DNA of 44,250 bases, taken from assembly GCA_948330435.1 (NCBI GenBank), contig CAOJBY010000028.1:1-44250 (forward strand), given 5' to 3'. Position 1 is the first letter of the stretch; the number at the start of each line of letters is the position of its first letter. Below, piece after piece: positions 32,710 through 41,156 of this stretch. The notes below the pieces were generated by a model. It searched no databases, was not told the origin of the DNA, and worked only from the letters and a program-made list of their open reading frames with translations. The stretch comes from an uncultured Lachnoclostridium sp. (lineage in GTDB: Bacteria > Bacillota > Clostridia > Lachnospirales > Lachnospiraceae). Both the position numbers and the translations under genes were made by a program.

Positions 32710-32792
32710 AGTCATAAGGTTTCTCTCATTACATGTGCATCGAAGTGACTTTACCCTTTAGTGCCATCACGCAGTGATTTTAAATAGGGAGG
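32705..32792 (+). repeat. Family 1 leader element, internally deleted copy B (before the HAD gene)
   Basis: The outer arm GGTAAAGTC is kept but the left inner arm and loop are missing, so it jumps to TTTCTCTCATTACATGTGC and on to GACTTTACCC. The short hairpin ATCAC-gca-GTGAT (32766-32778), the T-rich run and AGGGAGG are intact. The TAA inside GGTAAAGTC is the hemW stop codon. Confidence 0.88.
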
Positions 32793-32799
32793 ATAGGAT

Positions 32800-33519
32800 A
32801 TGATCAAAGAAGTGATTTTTGATATTGACGATACAATATACAATTATGAAAAAGGGCATGAGGAGGGGATGCACTGTCTTTGTCTCTATGCCAAAGAACA
32901 TCTTCAGATTGAGCCGGAAGAATTTCGCAGAGCTTACAAAGAAATGAATCAGGAGATTGCGAAAAGGCTTGGCCGGGACAATGCGGCCATTCACAGCCGG
33001 AGCATCCGGCTTCAGAATCTTTTAGAAAGGTGGGGAAAGCCCCTTTTCCCCTATGTAAAGGCGATGTATCATGCTTATTGGGACACGCTTCTTAAGGAGA
33101 GTGCTCCAGAGCCGGGAGCAATTGCCTGTATGCAGGAATTAAAAAATATGGGAATCGCCATTGGAATCGGGACGGACATGACGGCTATGATACAGTATGA
33201 AAAGCTGGAAACTTTTGGATTCGCCCCCTATATCTCTCATATGGTAACCAGCCAGGAAGCAGGTGTGGAAAAACCCCATCCGGATTTTATGGCTCTGTGC
33301 ATTAAAAAGTCAGGCGTTCTTCCAAAGGAATGTGTTTTTGTGGGAGATAATTTTAAGAAAGATGCCTGTGGGGCATCCGCCTGCGGTATGCATGGGGTAT
33401 GGTACAATGCCAAGGGCAGAGAACTTCCGGGTGGAGCAGAAGAATTTGCAGGCAGATACAAAGAAATCCGGCATTTTGACGAGCTTGTACCATACATTCA
33501 TACCCTAAACGCAGAGTGA
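32800..33519 (+). CDS. HAD superfamily hydrolase (YjjG-like)
   Basis: This 239-residue phosphatase has HAD motif I DIDDT at residues 8-12 with the catalytic Asp pair, motif II in GIGTDMTA, a conserved Lys in VEKPHPDF, and motif III-IV GDNFKKD. The helical cap between motifs I and II fits subclass I, as in nucleotide phosphatases of the YjjG type. Its substrate is unknown. The start is given by AGGGAGGATAGGAT, the end of family 1 copy B. Its stop codon overlaps the first bases of a family 3 palindrome. Confidence 0.85.
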   Translation: MIKEVIFDIDDTIYNYEKGHEEGMHCLCLYAKEHLQIEPEEFRRAYKEMNQEIAKRLGRDNAAIHSRSIRLQNLLERWGKPLFPYVKAMYHAYWDTLLKESAPEPGAIACMQELKNMGIAIGIGTDMTAMIQYEKLETFGFAPYISHMVTSQEAGVEKPHPDFMALCIKKSGVLPKECVFVGDNFKKDACGASACGMHGVWYNAKGRELPGGAEEFAGRYKEIRHFDELVPYIHTLNAE

Positions 33520-33607
33520 CAGTTCAAACAACAGGCAGCAACAGACCGTCCGAACACCGATATGGAAAATCCTGTCCGCCCACTCTGCCGCTGCCGTCCG
33601 CACTGTC
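33518..33607. repeat. Family 3 palindromic element, copy 1
   Basis: A 90-bp imperfect palindrome starts GACAGT and ends ACTGTC, with inner pairing of GGCAGC to GCTGCC and CAGA to TCTG and a centre near ATATGGAAAATCC. It fills the 127-base gap between the HAD and MoxR genes. Related sequence occurs at 38564 and, on the other strand, at 44198. Confidence 0.7.
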
Positions 33608-33646
33608 GAAACAGAAAAATATGCAAATTAATGAAAGGATGGGAAT

Positions 33647-34561
33647 ATGAAAGAATTGCAGTTTTTGGAGGAACAGGGCGTATCTCCCAAGCTGATTCAA
33701 GAGGTAGAAAATTTCAGGGAAGCATATAAGGTTTCGGACGAGGTGAAAAACCGGATTGTAAAACCGCCCATTCCCTTTTACGGAAAAGAGATTCTGGAGA
33801 TGGCCATAGCAGCTATGCTTCAGGGGGAAAACGTGCTGTTAAGCGGTTCCAAAGCCACCGGGAAAAATATTCTGGCAGAAAATCTTGCCTTTATCTTTCA
33901 CCGCCCCTCCTATAACATTTCTTTTAATGTCAATACGGACAGCAGTACCCTGATTGGAACGGACACATTTACAGGCAATGAAGTGCGTCTGCGTAAAGGG
34001 CCGGTCTATCAGTGTGCCGTAAATGGAGGATTTGGGATTTTTGATGAGATCAATATGGCAAAAAACGATGCCGTTTCTGTTCTACACGCTACTTTGGATT
34101 ACCGTCGCATTATAGATGTTCCTGGCTACGACAAGATTGAACTTCATCCGGCTACTCGGTTTATCGGAACCATGAATTATGGCTATGCGGGGACGAAAGA
34201 GTTAAATGAAGCACTGGTTTCCCGGTTTCTTGTGATTGACATGCCGCCCCTTACGGAGGATGTGCTGATGCGGATCTTAAAAGAGAACTTTCCGGATGCC
34301 AAGGAGGAGGGGCTTAAGCATTTTGCAGGTTTGTTTTTGGATCTCCAGCTAAAAGCCCAAAACAGTGAGATTTCTACAAAGCCCCTGGATCTTCGTGGCA
34401 TGATAGGAGCACTTAAGACGGTACGGGCCGGACTTACGCCCCGAACTGCCATTACCATGGGAATTACCAATAAAAGCTTTGATATCTTTGAAAAGGAAAT
34501 TATCGGAGACATTGTAATGACCCGGATTCCGGAGGAATGGACCAGGGACGAAGTGTTTTGA
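33647..34561 (+). CDS. MoxR-type AAA+ ATPase
   Basis: This 304-residue ATPase is related to MoxR/CbbQ chaperones that remodel or activate a partner protein. The Walker A loop reads GSKATGKN, with Asn in place of the usual Ser or Thr after the Lys, an atypical change that could weaken Mg-ATP binding. Walker B is GIFDEINMA, sensor 1 lies in FIGTMNYG, and the Arg finger region is EALVSRF. The ATG follows GAAAGGATGGG. The next gene, 19 bases on, encodes a VWA-domain protein, the standard MoxR partner. Client unknown. Confidence 0.85.
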   Translation: MKELQFLEEQGVSPKLIQEVENFREAYKVSDEVKNRIVKPPIPFYGKEILEMAIAAMLQGENVLLSGSKATGKNILAENLAFIFHRPSYNISFNVNTDSSTLIGTDTFTGNEVRLRKGPVYQCAVNGGFGIFDEINMAKNDAVSVLHATLDYRRIIDVPGYDKIELHPATRFIGTMNYGYAGTKELNEALVSRFLVIDMPPLTEDVLMRILKENFPDAKEEGLKHFAGLFLDLQLKAQNSEISTKPLDLRGMIGALKTVRAGLTPRTAITMGITNKSFDIFEKEIIGDIVMTRIPEEWTRDEVF

Positions 34562-34580
34562 GTGAGTTTAGGAGTGTTTC

Positions 34581-36347
34581 ATGGAAGAAGCATTTGAAAT
34601 CAGCCAATTTGAAATAGAAAACAGGCTCCGCAATCTCTGTTGGACGGTCAGCGGGGATTATAGTCTGAATATAAAACTGGATACCCTGTCTTACTCCAAG
34701 TCGGTCTATGTGTCTCTCTATGATGCCGTAAAGCAGGGTGCCTTTTCCAAATATTTTGATCGGAATGCTTTTGGCCTTTATCTTGTGAAAAAGCTCTATT
34801 GCGGGGCGGAGGAGCAACCTTTGACCAGTCTGGCCCAGCTCTGCGTGGACAGTGCCGTATACAAAAAGATCAGCAGAGAACGAAAAGGTGTGCTGGAGAT
34901 TCGGAAAAAAGCATTTGAGGATTTGATGGAGTATGATTTTACCAGGCTTGCCGCTTCTTTTATCGGTCAGATTCGCCTTTCCATTATGCAGGAAGCGGTT
35001 CTGGGACCTAAGACCATGCAGAGCCGTATCCGCAAAGCGGCGGATATGCTGGAAAAGCTTTGGGACACAGAGGATACCATGGCAGTCATCCGGACGGTGG
35101 ATGAACTTTATGACTGGCTGGTGGATCCCCATTTTGAAGAACGGCATGGTTCCCTTGATACGGTGCTTTCCGTAACCATGGAGGAATTAAAAGAGTTTCG
35201 GTGGAAAGATTATCTGGAGGAAGAGTCTTATACGGAGGATTTTGATCAATATCTGTCCCGGGTGACCAATGCGGCCACTCAGATGGGGGAGCAGGAGACA
35301 AAAGGGGAGGAAAAGAAGCGGGTACAGGCAAAACGGATTCTGGTGGATCAGGAAGCCCTGGATAAAATGTATTCCTATATTGAATTGAATTACGGACAGT
35401 CTTATCTTGGGAAAGCGGAGCAGGAACGGGTAAACAGGAGTCTCTGCCGGGGTGCCCATGCAGATTGCAGCCTTTATTTTACGGACGGAATCCTCTCCAA
35501 TATGGTAAAGAAAAATTATCAGTCGGAATATGCGAGAAGAGCACGCTCAGAGAATCTGAAGACTTATGGCCACTATATGCGGGTGTCCCGAAGAAATGTG
35601 GAGCATCTTTCGGATACACTTCGCAGAGCACTTACAGCCCGGAGCGAACAGGAGACGGTGCGGTCTGAATTTGGCGTAATCGTGCCCGCAAAACTTTGGA
35701 AAGTAGGACGTAGCCGTGACAGGAAGCTCTTTAAACGGGAGCTTCGAAAGGACAGCTCCGACTTTGTGGTGCACGTGCTGATTGACGCAAGCGGCTCCCA
35801 GAGAAGAAGACAGAGTCTGGTAGCCTTGCAGGGTTATATTATCAGCGAGGCATTGAGCATTGTGGATATTCCTCACCAGGTGATGGGGTTTTGTACCTTT
35901 TGGGATTACACGGTTATGCAGCGTTATCGGGATTATGATGATCCCCGTGAAGCAAATCAAAAAATTTTTGAATTCTATGCTTCCTCCAATAACCGGGACG
36001 GCCTGGCAGTTCGTGCCGCAGCGGACAGCCTGATTAAGCGGCCGGAGGAGCATAAAGTATTGATAGTTCTAAGCGATGGCCGCCCCAATGATATCATTGT
36101 AAATCGGCCGGGCAGCAGAAATCCTCTGCCTTATTCCGGAGACTATGCAGTTCAGGACACGGCATCAGAGGTTCGCAAGGTTCGTGCCATGGGAATCTCC
36201 GTTCTTGGGGTATTTGCCGGGGAAGAGCAGGACTTGCAGGCAGAACGGCGGATTTTCGGACGGGATTTTGCGTATATTCGGGATATTATGAACTTTTCCA
36301 GCGTAGTAGGACGTTATCTGCGTCGGCAGTTGGATGATGTAGACTGA
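34581..36347 (+). CDS. VWA-domain protein, partner of the MoxR ATPase (CobT/NorD-like)
   Basis: This is a 588-residue protein without signal or membrane segment. A helical N-terminal region of about 390 residues precedes a von Willebrand A domain with the metal-ion adhesion motif DASGS (in VLIDASGSQRRRQ) and the later LSDGRPND. The spacing and pairing fit CobT/NorD-type VWA proteins, which act with MoxR ATPases to insert metals or mature enzymes. The actual client is not evident from neighbours. The TGA stop at 36345-36347 is the first three bases of family 1 copy C. Confidence 0.83.
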   Translation: MEEAFEISQFEIENRLRNLCWTVSGDYSLNIKLDTLSYSKSVYVSLYDAVKQGAFSKYFDRNAFGLYLVKKLYCGAEEQPLTSLAQLCVDSAVYKKISRERKGVLEIRKKAFEDLMEYDFTRLAASFIGQIRLSIMQEAVLGPKTMQSRIRKAADMLEKLWDTEDTMAVIRTVDELYDWLVDPHFEERHGSLDTVLSVTMEELKEFRWKDYLEEESYTEDFDQYLSRVTNAATQMGEQETKGEEKKRVQAKRILVDQEALDKMYSYIELNYGQSYLGKAEQERVNRSLCRGAHADCSLYFTDGILSNMVKKNYQSEYARRARSENLKTYGHYMRVSRRNVEHLSDTLRRALTARSEQETVRSEFGVIVPAKLWKVGRSRDRKLFKRELRKDSSDFVVHVLIDASGSQRRRQSLVALQGYIISEALSIVDIPHQVMGFCTFWDYTVMQRYRDYDDPREANQKIFEFYASSNNRDGLAVRAAADSLIKRPEEHKVLIVLSDGRPNDIIVNRPGSRNPLPYSGDYAVQDTASEVRKVRAMGISVLGVFAGEEQDLQAERRIFGRDFAYIRDIMNFSSVVGRYLRRQLDDVD

Positions 36348-36389
36348 CTTTACCCTTTAGTGCCATCGTGCAGCGATTTTGATAGGAGG
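36345..36389 (+). repeat. Family 1 leader element, remnant copy C (before the DUF2142-like gene)
   Basis: Only the right side remains: TGACTTTACCC, CTTTAGTGCC, the short hairpin ATCGT-gca-GCGAT (36365-36377), a T-rich run and ATAGGAGG. The first TGA is the stop codon of the VWA gene. The hairpin differs from copies B and D at stem positions that still pair. Confidence 0.85.
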
Positions 36390-36394
36390 TATGA

Positions 36395-38308
36395 ATGGAT
36401 TCTATAAAAGCGTGGATGAAAAGGAATTGGAAGATTCTGGGAATCGGTGTGCTGCTGATCGGCTTTTTATTACATCCCTTTATGATTCTTGCAGAGATCC
36501 GAATAGATTTTACAAAGGAAGATTATTCGGCAGGAAATCACTGGAAAGTATTTACGGCCTATAGTGAACAGGCAGGGCTTGACAGCATACGGAGGACTTA
36601 TGAGAGACCTGGTGAAGCGAGAGTGGCTTTTTTTGATGCGACTTATGGGAAAGGTACTTATGTAAAGCGGATGGATCCCATAGATTATGATTATGGAAAC
36701 GAAGTAAGCGTGCGTTCCATGACCTTTTATTTTAATGGATTTTATGGAGGGCAGTTGGAGGGAGAAGAACTTTTCCAGGCTTTCACTCCCAATGATCAGG
36801 TAGAGATGCAGATACTGGAGGATGGGAGTTTGGGACTTTTGATTAAAGGCGAGGACTCTCAGCTAATACCTACGGAAGTCTTTCGGAATTTTTACATGGC
36901 AGCGGCAAAGAGATTGGCCTGGACGGGAATCCTTTATCTGATTCCTTTGATGGCAGCAGCAGTTTTTGTTTTTTCTTTTTATAATCGTTATGTGAGAAAG
37001 CTTTCAGATGATCGATTATTCAGCTTTTCTTATACGGTTCTTTATGTGGTGGGAATCTGTGCCATTGTGTTGATAGTGTATGGGGCTTTTGTGGGCTCCT
37101 CCGAGATTAACCCAGATGAGTCAGAGAGTGTCTATTCTGTACTGTATTATACAAATCACTGGAAGATTCCGGATATGCGAAAGCTTCCCAGGGAGGCCTT
37201 TTCCGTATTTGGGACGGCAAGGCTTTCCGAATTGAATCTTTATTATATCTTGTCAGCTCAGATAGCAAGATTTATTACTATGGAGAGTGGAACAAGATTT
37301 TTTGGTGTCTTGCTGGCGGTGGGATTATTTTTCCTGGCTTTTTTGAATTTGAAAAAAAATTCATACCTCCTTGGAGTGGTCTTTTTGACACCTCAGGTAT
37401 GGTATCTGTATACATACTGCACTTCCGATGCATTGGATTTTGCCGTATCTGTGTTGGTATTGTATCAATTAGCCAATCCGGAAAGTATGCTGCAAAAGCT
37501 TTTAAGAGAGGGCGTAAAGAAAAAAGATGCATGGCGGGTTCTGTTACTTGGCTTTCTCTTATCCAATATCTTTATGTCTAAGCAGAATTATTATGTAATA
37601 GCAATTTATGCGTTTTCCATGCTTTTGGTGGAACTTTTGACAGCGGAAAAGGAGAAAAGGCGAACTCGGCTAATTGGCTGCCTGTGGCTTGCGGGTTCGG
37701 CTCTGCTGTTTTTGGGTATTCGCTATATTCCGGAATTTTTACATTATGGAATCCACAGACAGCAGGTGATTTTAGAATTGCAAAATGAAATTGCGATTCC
37801 TGAACTTCGCCCTGCTTCTCCACCGGAGATACAAAGCCCGGCCTTTAACCTTTACGGAAAGGGGGTAAGCTTGCGTGAATTCCTGTTTCACAAGGGATTT
37901 CATAAGACGCTGTTTCGTTCCTTTGTTGGAACTTATGGGTGTCTTAAGTTCCCAAGCCCTAAATGGTATGTGGCGGTTATGCGGTTGCTGTATTTGATGT
38001 TGTATGTGGGCATGAGTATCTCTATTTGGCATGGAAAGGCACAGAAAGAGAGAAAAGTAAAATTTTTGCTTCTCCATCTGATGGCGTTTATTTCCTGGGT
38101 CCTGGTGGTATACAATGGCTGGTTCATTGATTTCCAGGCACAGGGGCGTTATATGCTGCCCGTATTGATTTTTGTGGCTCATGGAATTTCACTAAACCCC
38201 AAGATGGCAGAAAAAAGGTGGTTCCAGTGTTTGATTTCAGTCACGGCAGTGCTGTCATTGTATTCTTTTGCATGCTACTGCATACCAAATATTCAGCCAA
38301 TAAAATAG
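36395..38308 (+). CDS. Polytopic membrane protein, DUF2142-like
   Basis: This 637-residue protein has an N-terminal helix (ILGIGVLLIGFLLHPFMIL), an extracellular region of about 150 residues, then roughly ten further membrane helices. The blocks INPDESESVYSVLYYTNHW and, near the end, AQGRYMLPVLIFVAHG resemble DUF2142 proteins, which share the general plan of GT-C glycosyltransferases and are found with surface polysaccharide genes. No such genes surround it. The ATG at 36395 is 5 bases after AGGAGG, which is the end of family 1 copy C; another ATG at 36391 is out of frame. Confidence 0.65.
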   Translation: MDSIKAWMKRNWKILGIGVLLIGFLLHPFMILAEIRIDFTKEDYSAGNHWKVFTAYSEQAGLDSIRRTYERPGEARVAFFDATYGKGTYVKRMDPIDYDYGNEVSVRSMTFYFNGFYGGQLEGEELFQAFTPNDQVEMQILEDGSLGLLIKGEDSQLIPTEVFRNFYMAAAKRLAWTGILYLIPLMAAAVFVFSFYNRYVRKLSDDRLFSFSYTVLYVVGICAIVLIVYGAFVGSSEINPDESESVYSVLYYTNHWKIPDMRKLPREAFSVFGTARLSELNLYYILSAQIARFITMESGTRFFGVLLAVGLFFLAFLNLKKNSYLLGVVFLTPQVWYLYTYCTSDALDFAVSVLVLYQLANPESMLQKLLREGVKKKDAWRVLLLGFLLSNIFMSKQNYYVIAIYAFSMLLVELLTAEKEKRRTRLIGCLWLAGSALLFLGIRYIPEFLHYGIHRQQVILELQNEIAIPELRPASPPEIQSPAFNLYGKGVSLREFLFHKGFHKTLFRSFVGTYGCLKFPSPKWYVAVMRLLYLMLYVGMSISIWHGKAQKERKVKFLLLHLMAFISWVLVVYNGWFIDFQAQGRYMLPVLIFVAHGISLNPKMAEKRWFQCLISVTAVLSLYSFACYCIPNIQPIK

Positions 38309-38326
38309 AATGAGGAGGATTAAGCG

Positions 38327-38557
38327 ATGAAAGAGTATGAAGTTGTACATGAGATTTTTAATCAGTGTTCCGGTAATCAGATGAGGGACGTATTTATTGA
38401 GGAGGTAGAGATTGCGGATCTGGAAGCATATGTGACCAGCCGCCATCAGGACAAAGACTTTACCTTTGAACGGGAGGAACTGGCAGACGGAACCGTGATC
38501 TACCATGTAAACACTTCCGGAATTCTCCAGCGGTACACCTTTACAGAGCTTTCGTAA
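38327..38557 (+). CDS. Small conserved protein, paralogue 1
   Basis: This 76-residue soluble protein is highly acidic. It shares the core CxGNQMRD, DLxAYV and RYTFTE with the protein at 38775; by eye about 38 of 75 aligned positions are identical. GAGGAGGATTAAGCG gives a strong start. It follows the DUF2142-like gene by 18 bases and could be co-transcribed with it. No function was recognised. Confidence 0.75.
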   Translation: MKEYEVVHEIFNQCSGNQMRDVFIEEVEIADLEAYVTSRHQDKDFTFEREELADGTVIYHVNTSGILQRYTFTELS

Positions 38558-38563
38558 AACTCA

Positions 38564-38611
38564 GGATGGAAAAGTCCGCCGCCCCCGCCATCGCCGCTTC
38601 CCATCCGTCCC
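38564..38611. repeat. Family 3 element, diverged copy 2
   Basis: GGATGGAAAAGTCCGCC at its left end matches the ATGGAAAA...GTCCGCC part of copy 1, and CGCCGCTTCCC resembles its right arm. GGATGG and CCATCC (38564-38569, 38601-38606) form a short inverted repeat. Its composition is much more GC-rich than its neighbours. It lies in the 217-base gap between the two small paralogues. Confidence 0.5.
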
Positions 38612-38660
38612 CCCCTTATCAGTCATAAAGAAAAAAGTTATCCGAATTTTCAGAAAAAAC

Positions 38661-38689
38661 TTGCTGTAACTTTCCAATGGGTGTAAAAT
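38661..38689 (+). promoter_or_regulatory. Promoter of the second small paralogue
   Basis: TTGCTG (38661-38666), a 17-base spacer and TAAAAT (38684-38689) are seen. The start would be near 38696, giving a leader of about 80 bases. Confidence 0.55.
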
Positions 38690-38774
38690 AAATCCATAGA
38701 ACCTAAGAATGTTTCACAGATTCCCAGGGGACTGTGGACAGAGAACGATACTATTTTTCAGGGAGGTAACAGGT

Positions 38775-39002
38775 ATGAAGGCTTATGAGATGATGATCGA
38801 GAACTTGAACAAGTGTCCGGGCAATCAGATGCGGGACACAGAGATTCGGGAGATTGAGACCGATGATCTGGATGCTTATGTACAGGGGTTACATAAGGAT
38901 AAGAAAGTAAGTATTGACAAAGAAGTCATGAATGACGGCTCCGTTGTTTTCCATCTGGATCTGTCAGGAACCTTAATTCGCTATACCTTTACAGAGATCT
39001 AG
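38775..39002 (+). CDS. Small conserved protein, paralogue 2
   Basis: This 75-residue soluble acidic protein is a diverged duplicate of the 38327 gene, with the same CPGNQMRD core, DLDAYV and the C-terminal RYTFTEI. GGGAGGTAACAGGT precedes the ATG at 38775, so an in-frame ATG at 38709 is not used. It has its own promoter and is followed 10 bases later by the PAP2 gene. Function unknown. Confidence 0.75.
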   Translation: MKAYEMMIENLNKCPGNQMRDTEIREIETDDLDAYVQGLHKDKKVSIDKEVMNDGSVVFHLDLSGTLIRYTFTEI

Positions 39003-39012
39003 GAGTTAAAAG

Positions 39013-39543
39013 ATGGGTTGGGAAGAACGCTTTTTGTTGTTTTTGCAGGAGAGTGTCCGTAATCCAATATTAGACAGGGTAATGCAGTTCGTTACATCTT
39101 TGGGCGATGCAGGCTTTTTGGCCATCATAGTCTGCATTGTCCTTTTATGTATCAGAAAGTACCGAAGGGCAGGAGCAGCAGCTTCCCTGTCTCTGATACT
39201 GGATTTTATTGTGGTAAATCTTGTCTTAAAAAATCTGGTGGCAAGAACCCGGCCCTATGATATGTTGGAGGAGCTGCTTTTGATTACCAAACGGCCCTCA
39301 GATCTGTCTTTCCCATCGGGTCATGCGGGGGCCTGTTTTGCGGTGGCAAGTGTTTTATTTCTTTGTCTTCCAAGGCGGTTCGGGATTCCGGCCATGGTGG
39401 TGGCGGTACTGATCTCTTTTTCAAGGCTGTATGTGGGGGCACATTATCCCACGGACGTACTGGGAGGAATGGTAATTGGCTGCATCACCGGATGGATAGC
39501 TTATGGGCTTTTGTGGAAAAAGCAGAAAGACAAACAGGAGTAG
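39013..39543 (+). CDS. PAP2 family phosphatase
   Basis: This 176-residue membrane phosphatase has about five helices and the three PAP2 motifs in order: KNLVARTRPYD, PSGHAGACF and SRLYVGAHYPTDVLGG, with the catalytic His in the second and third. Such enzymes dephosphorylate lipid phosphates, for example phosphatidic acid or undecaprenyl pyrophosphate, on the outer face of the membrane. Which one applies here cannot be told. AGGAGTTAAAAG precedes the ATG. It lies between a small paralogue and the flotillin gene, probably in one unit. Confidence 0.92.
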   Translation: MGWEERFLLFLQESVRNPILDRVMQFVTSLGDAGFLAIIVCIVLLCIRKYRRAGAAASLSLILDFIVVNLVLKNLVARTRPYDMLEELLLITKRPSDLSFPSGHAGACFAVASVLFLCLPRRFGIPAMVVAVLISFSRLYVGAHYPTDVLGGMVIGCITGWIAYGLLWKKQKDKQE

Positions 39544-39566
39544 TTTCAGAAAAACGGAGGAGAACA

Positions 39567-41144
39567 ATGTCGGATATTTTACAGAACTTATTAACTTACT
39601 TTATTCCAATTGTTTTAGTAATCGCTTTAATTATCATTTTGGCCATGGGCTATGTAAAGGCTCCGCCGGATCGGGCATTTATTATTTCCGGCTTGAAAAA
39701 AGAACCGAAGATTCTCATTGGCCGGGCGGGTATCCGGGTTCCGTTTCTGGAACGTCTGGACAAGATTTATCTGGGTCAGATGACAGTGGACATTAAGACA
39801 GAGCAGTCCGTACCAACCACAGATTTTATCAATGTAAATGTGGACGCAGTTGCCAAAGTGCGGATTGATCCGACCACAGAGGGCATCCGTCTGGCGGCTA
39901 AGAACTTTTTGAATAAGAACTCGGAGCAGATTACCAGAGACCTGCAGGATTCACTTCAGGGTAATATGCGGGAGATTATCGGAACCCTGACCCTCAAATC
40001 CATCAACACGGACCGTGATTCCTTTTCCGATCAGGTGATGGAGAAAGCTTCCAGGGATATGAAGAAGCTGGGAATTGAGGTGGTGTCCTGCAACATTCAG
40101 AACGTAACGGATGAAAATGGACTCATTAAGGACTTGGGTGCCGATAACACGGCAAAGATCAAAAAGGATGCTTCCATTGCAAGAGCCCAGGCAGAGAGGG
40201 ATGTAGCCATTGCCCAGGCAGAAGCCAATAAAGCTTCCAATGATGCAAGAGTTCTGGCGGAGACGGAGATTGCGGAGAAGAACAACGAGCTGGCCATTAA
40301 GAAAGCGGAGCTGCAGCAGGTTTCCGATACCAAGCAGGCTATGGCGGATGCAGCCTACAAGATTCAGGAGCAGGAGCAGGAAAAGGTGATTCAGACAGCC
40401 ACTGTTAATGCTCAGATTGCAAAGGCGGAGCGTGAGGCGGAGCTTCGCAAGCAGGAGGTTCTGGTAAAGCAGCAGGCTCTGGAAGCTGAGATTAATAAAA
40501 AAGCGGATGCAGATCGCTATGCCGTGGAGCAGGCGGCAGCGGCAGCCCTGGCAAAACGTCAGCGGGATGCAGAAGCTAAGAAGTACGAAGCGGAACAGGA
40601 AGCTACAGCCCGAAAGTATCAGGCAGAGCAGGATGCCGAGGCAAAAAAGGCTCAGGCGGAAGCCAAGAAATACGAAGCGGAACAGGATGCTCAGGCAAAG
40701 AAAGCTCAGGCAGAGGCCAACAAGTTCTCTATGGAGCAGGAGGCAGCAGGTATTCAGGCCAGAGGATCGGCGGAAGCAGAAGCCATCCGTGCCAAAGGTA
40801 TGGCAGAAGCGGAGGCTATGGAAAAGAAAGCAGAAGCTTATCAGAAATACAACAAAGCGGCTATGGCGGAGATGCTCATTGGCGTGCTTCCGGATATTGC
40901 CGGAAAGATTGCCGAGCCTCTGGCTCAGATTGACAAGATCACCATTATCGGAAGCGGAGAGGATAAGGGTGTGGGCGATGTGGCCGGCAATGTGCCCGCT
41001 GTTATGGCAAAGCTCTTTGAAACTATGAAAGAGACCGTGGGTATTGACTTGTCCGAGATTATCAAAGCCGATACCTATGATGCCAAGGTGACGAGAAATA
41101 TCAATGTTTCCGGTCTGCCGGAGGGACGGGATAATCAGGAATAG
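39567..41144 (+). CDS. Flotillin family protein (SPFH domain, YqiK/FloT-like)
   Basis: This 525-residue membrane-scaffold protein has an N-terminal helix at about residues 9-28 and an SPFH (band 7) domain at about 35-180, including GLKKEPKILIGRAGIRVPF. A long coiled coil of Ala, Glu, Gln and Lys covers about 200-440, and a C-terminal region follows. Within the coil, units like KKYEAEQDAxAKKAQAEA recur several times (about 40570-40735). Flotillins organise membrane microdomains. GGAGGAGAACA fixes the ATG at 39567; a longer open frame reaching back to 39363 overlaps the PAP2 gene and is not used. The 140-bp palindrome follows. Confidence 0.92.
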   Translation: MSDILQNLLTYFIPIVLVIALIIILAMGYVKAPPDRAFIISGLKKEPKILIGRAGIRVPFLERLDKIYLGQMTVDIKTEQSVPTTDFINVNVDAVAKVRIDPTTEGIRLAAKNFLNKNSEQITRDLQDSLQGNMREIIGTLTLKSINTDRDSFSDQVMEKASRDMKKLGIEVVSCNIQNVTDENGLIKDLGADNTAKIKKDASIARAQAERDVAIAQAEANKASNDARVLAETEIAEKNNELAIKKAELQQVSDTKQAMADAAYKIQEQEQEKVIQTATVNAQIAKAEREAELRKQEVLVKQQALEAEINKKADADRYAVEQAAAAALAKRQRDAEAKKYEAEQEATARKYQAEQDAEAKKAQAEAKKYEAEQDAQAKKAQAEANKFSMEQEAAGIQARGSAEAEAIRAKGMAEAEAMEKKAEAYQKYNKAAMAEMLIGVLPDIAGKIAEPLAQIDKITIIGSGEDKGVGDVAGNVPAVMAKLFETMKETVGIDLSEIIKADTYDAKVTRNINVSGLPEGRDNQE

Positions 41145-41156
41145 AATTAAGTAAAG

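Noticed and set aside
39363..39566. N-terminal extension of the flotillin frame into the PAP2 gene
   Set aside because: GGAGGAGAACA directly precedes the ATG at 39567, which starts a normal flotillin N-terminus.
40570..40735. Short direct repeats considered as a CRISPR array
   Set aside because: They are in-frame coding repeats of a coiled coil without constant-length spacers.
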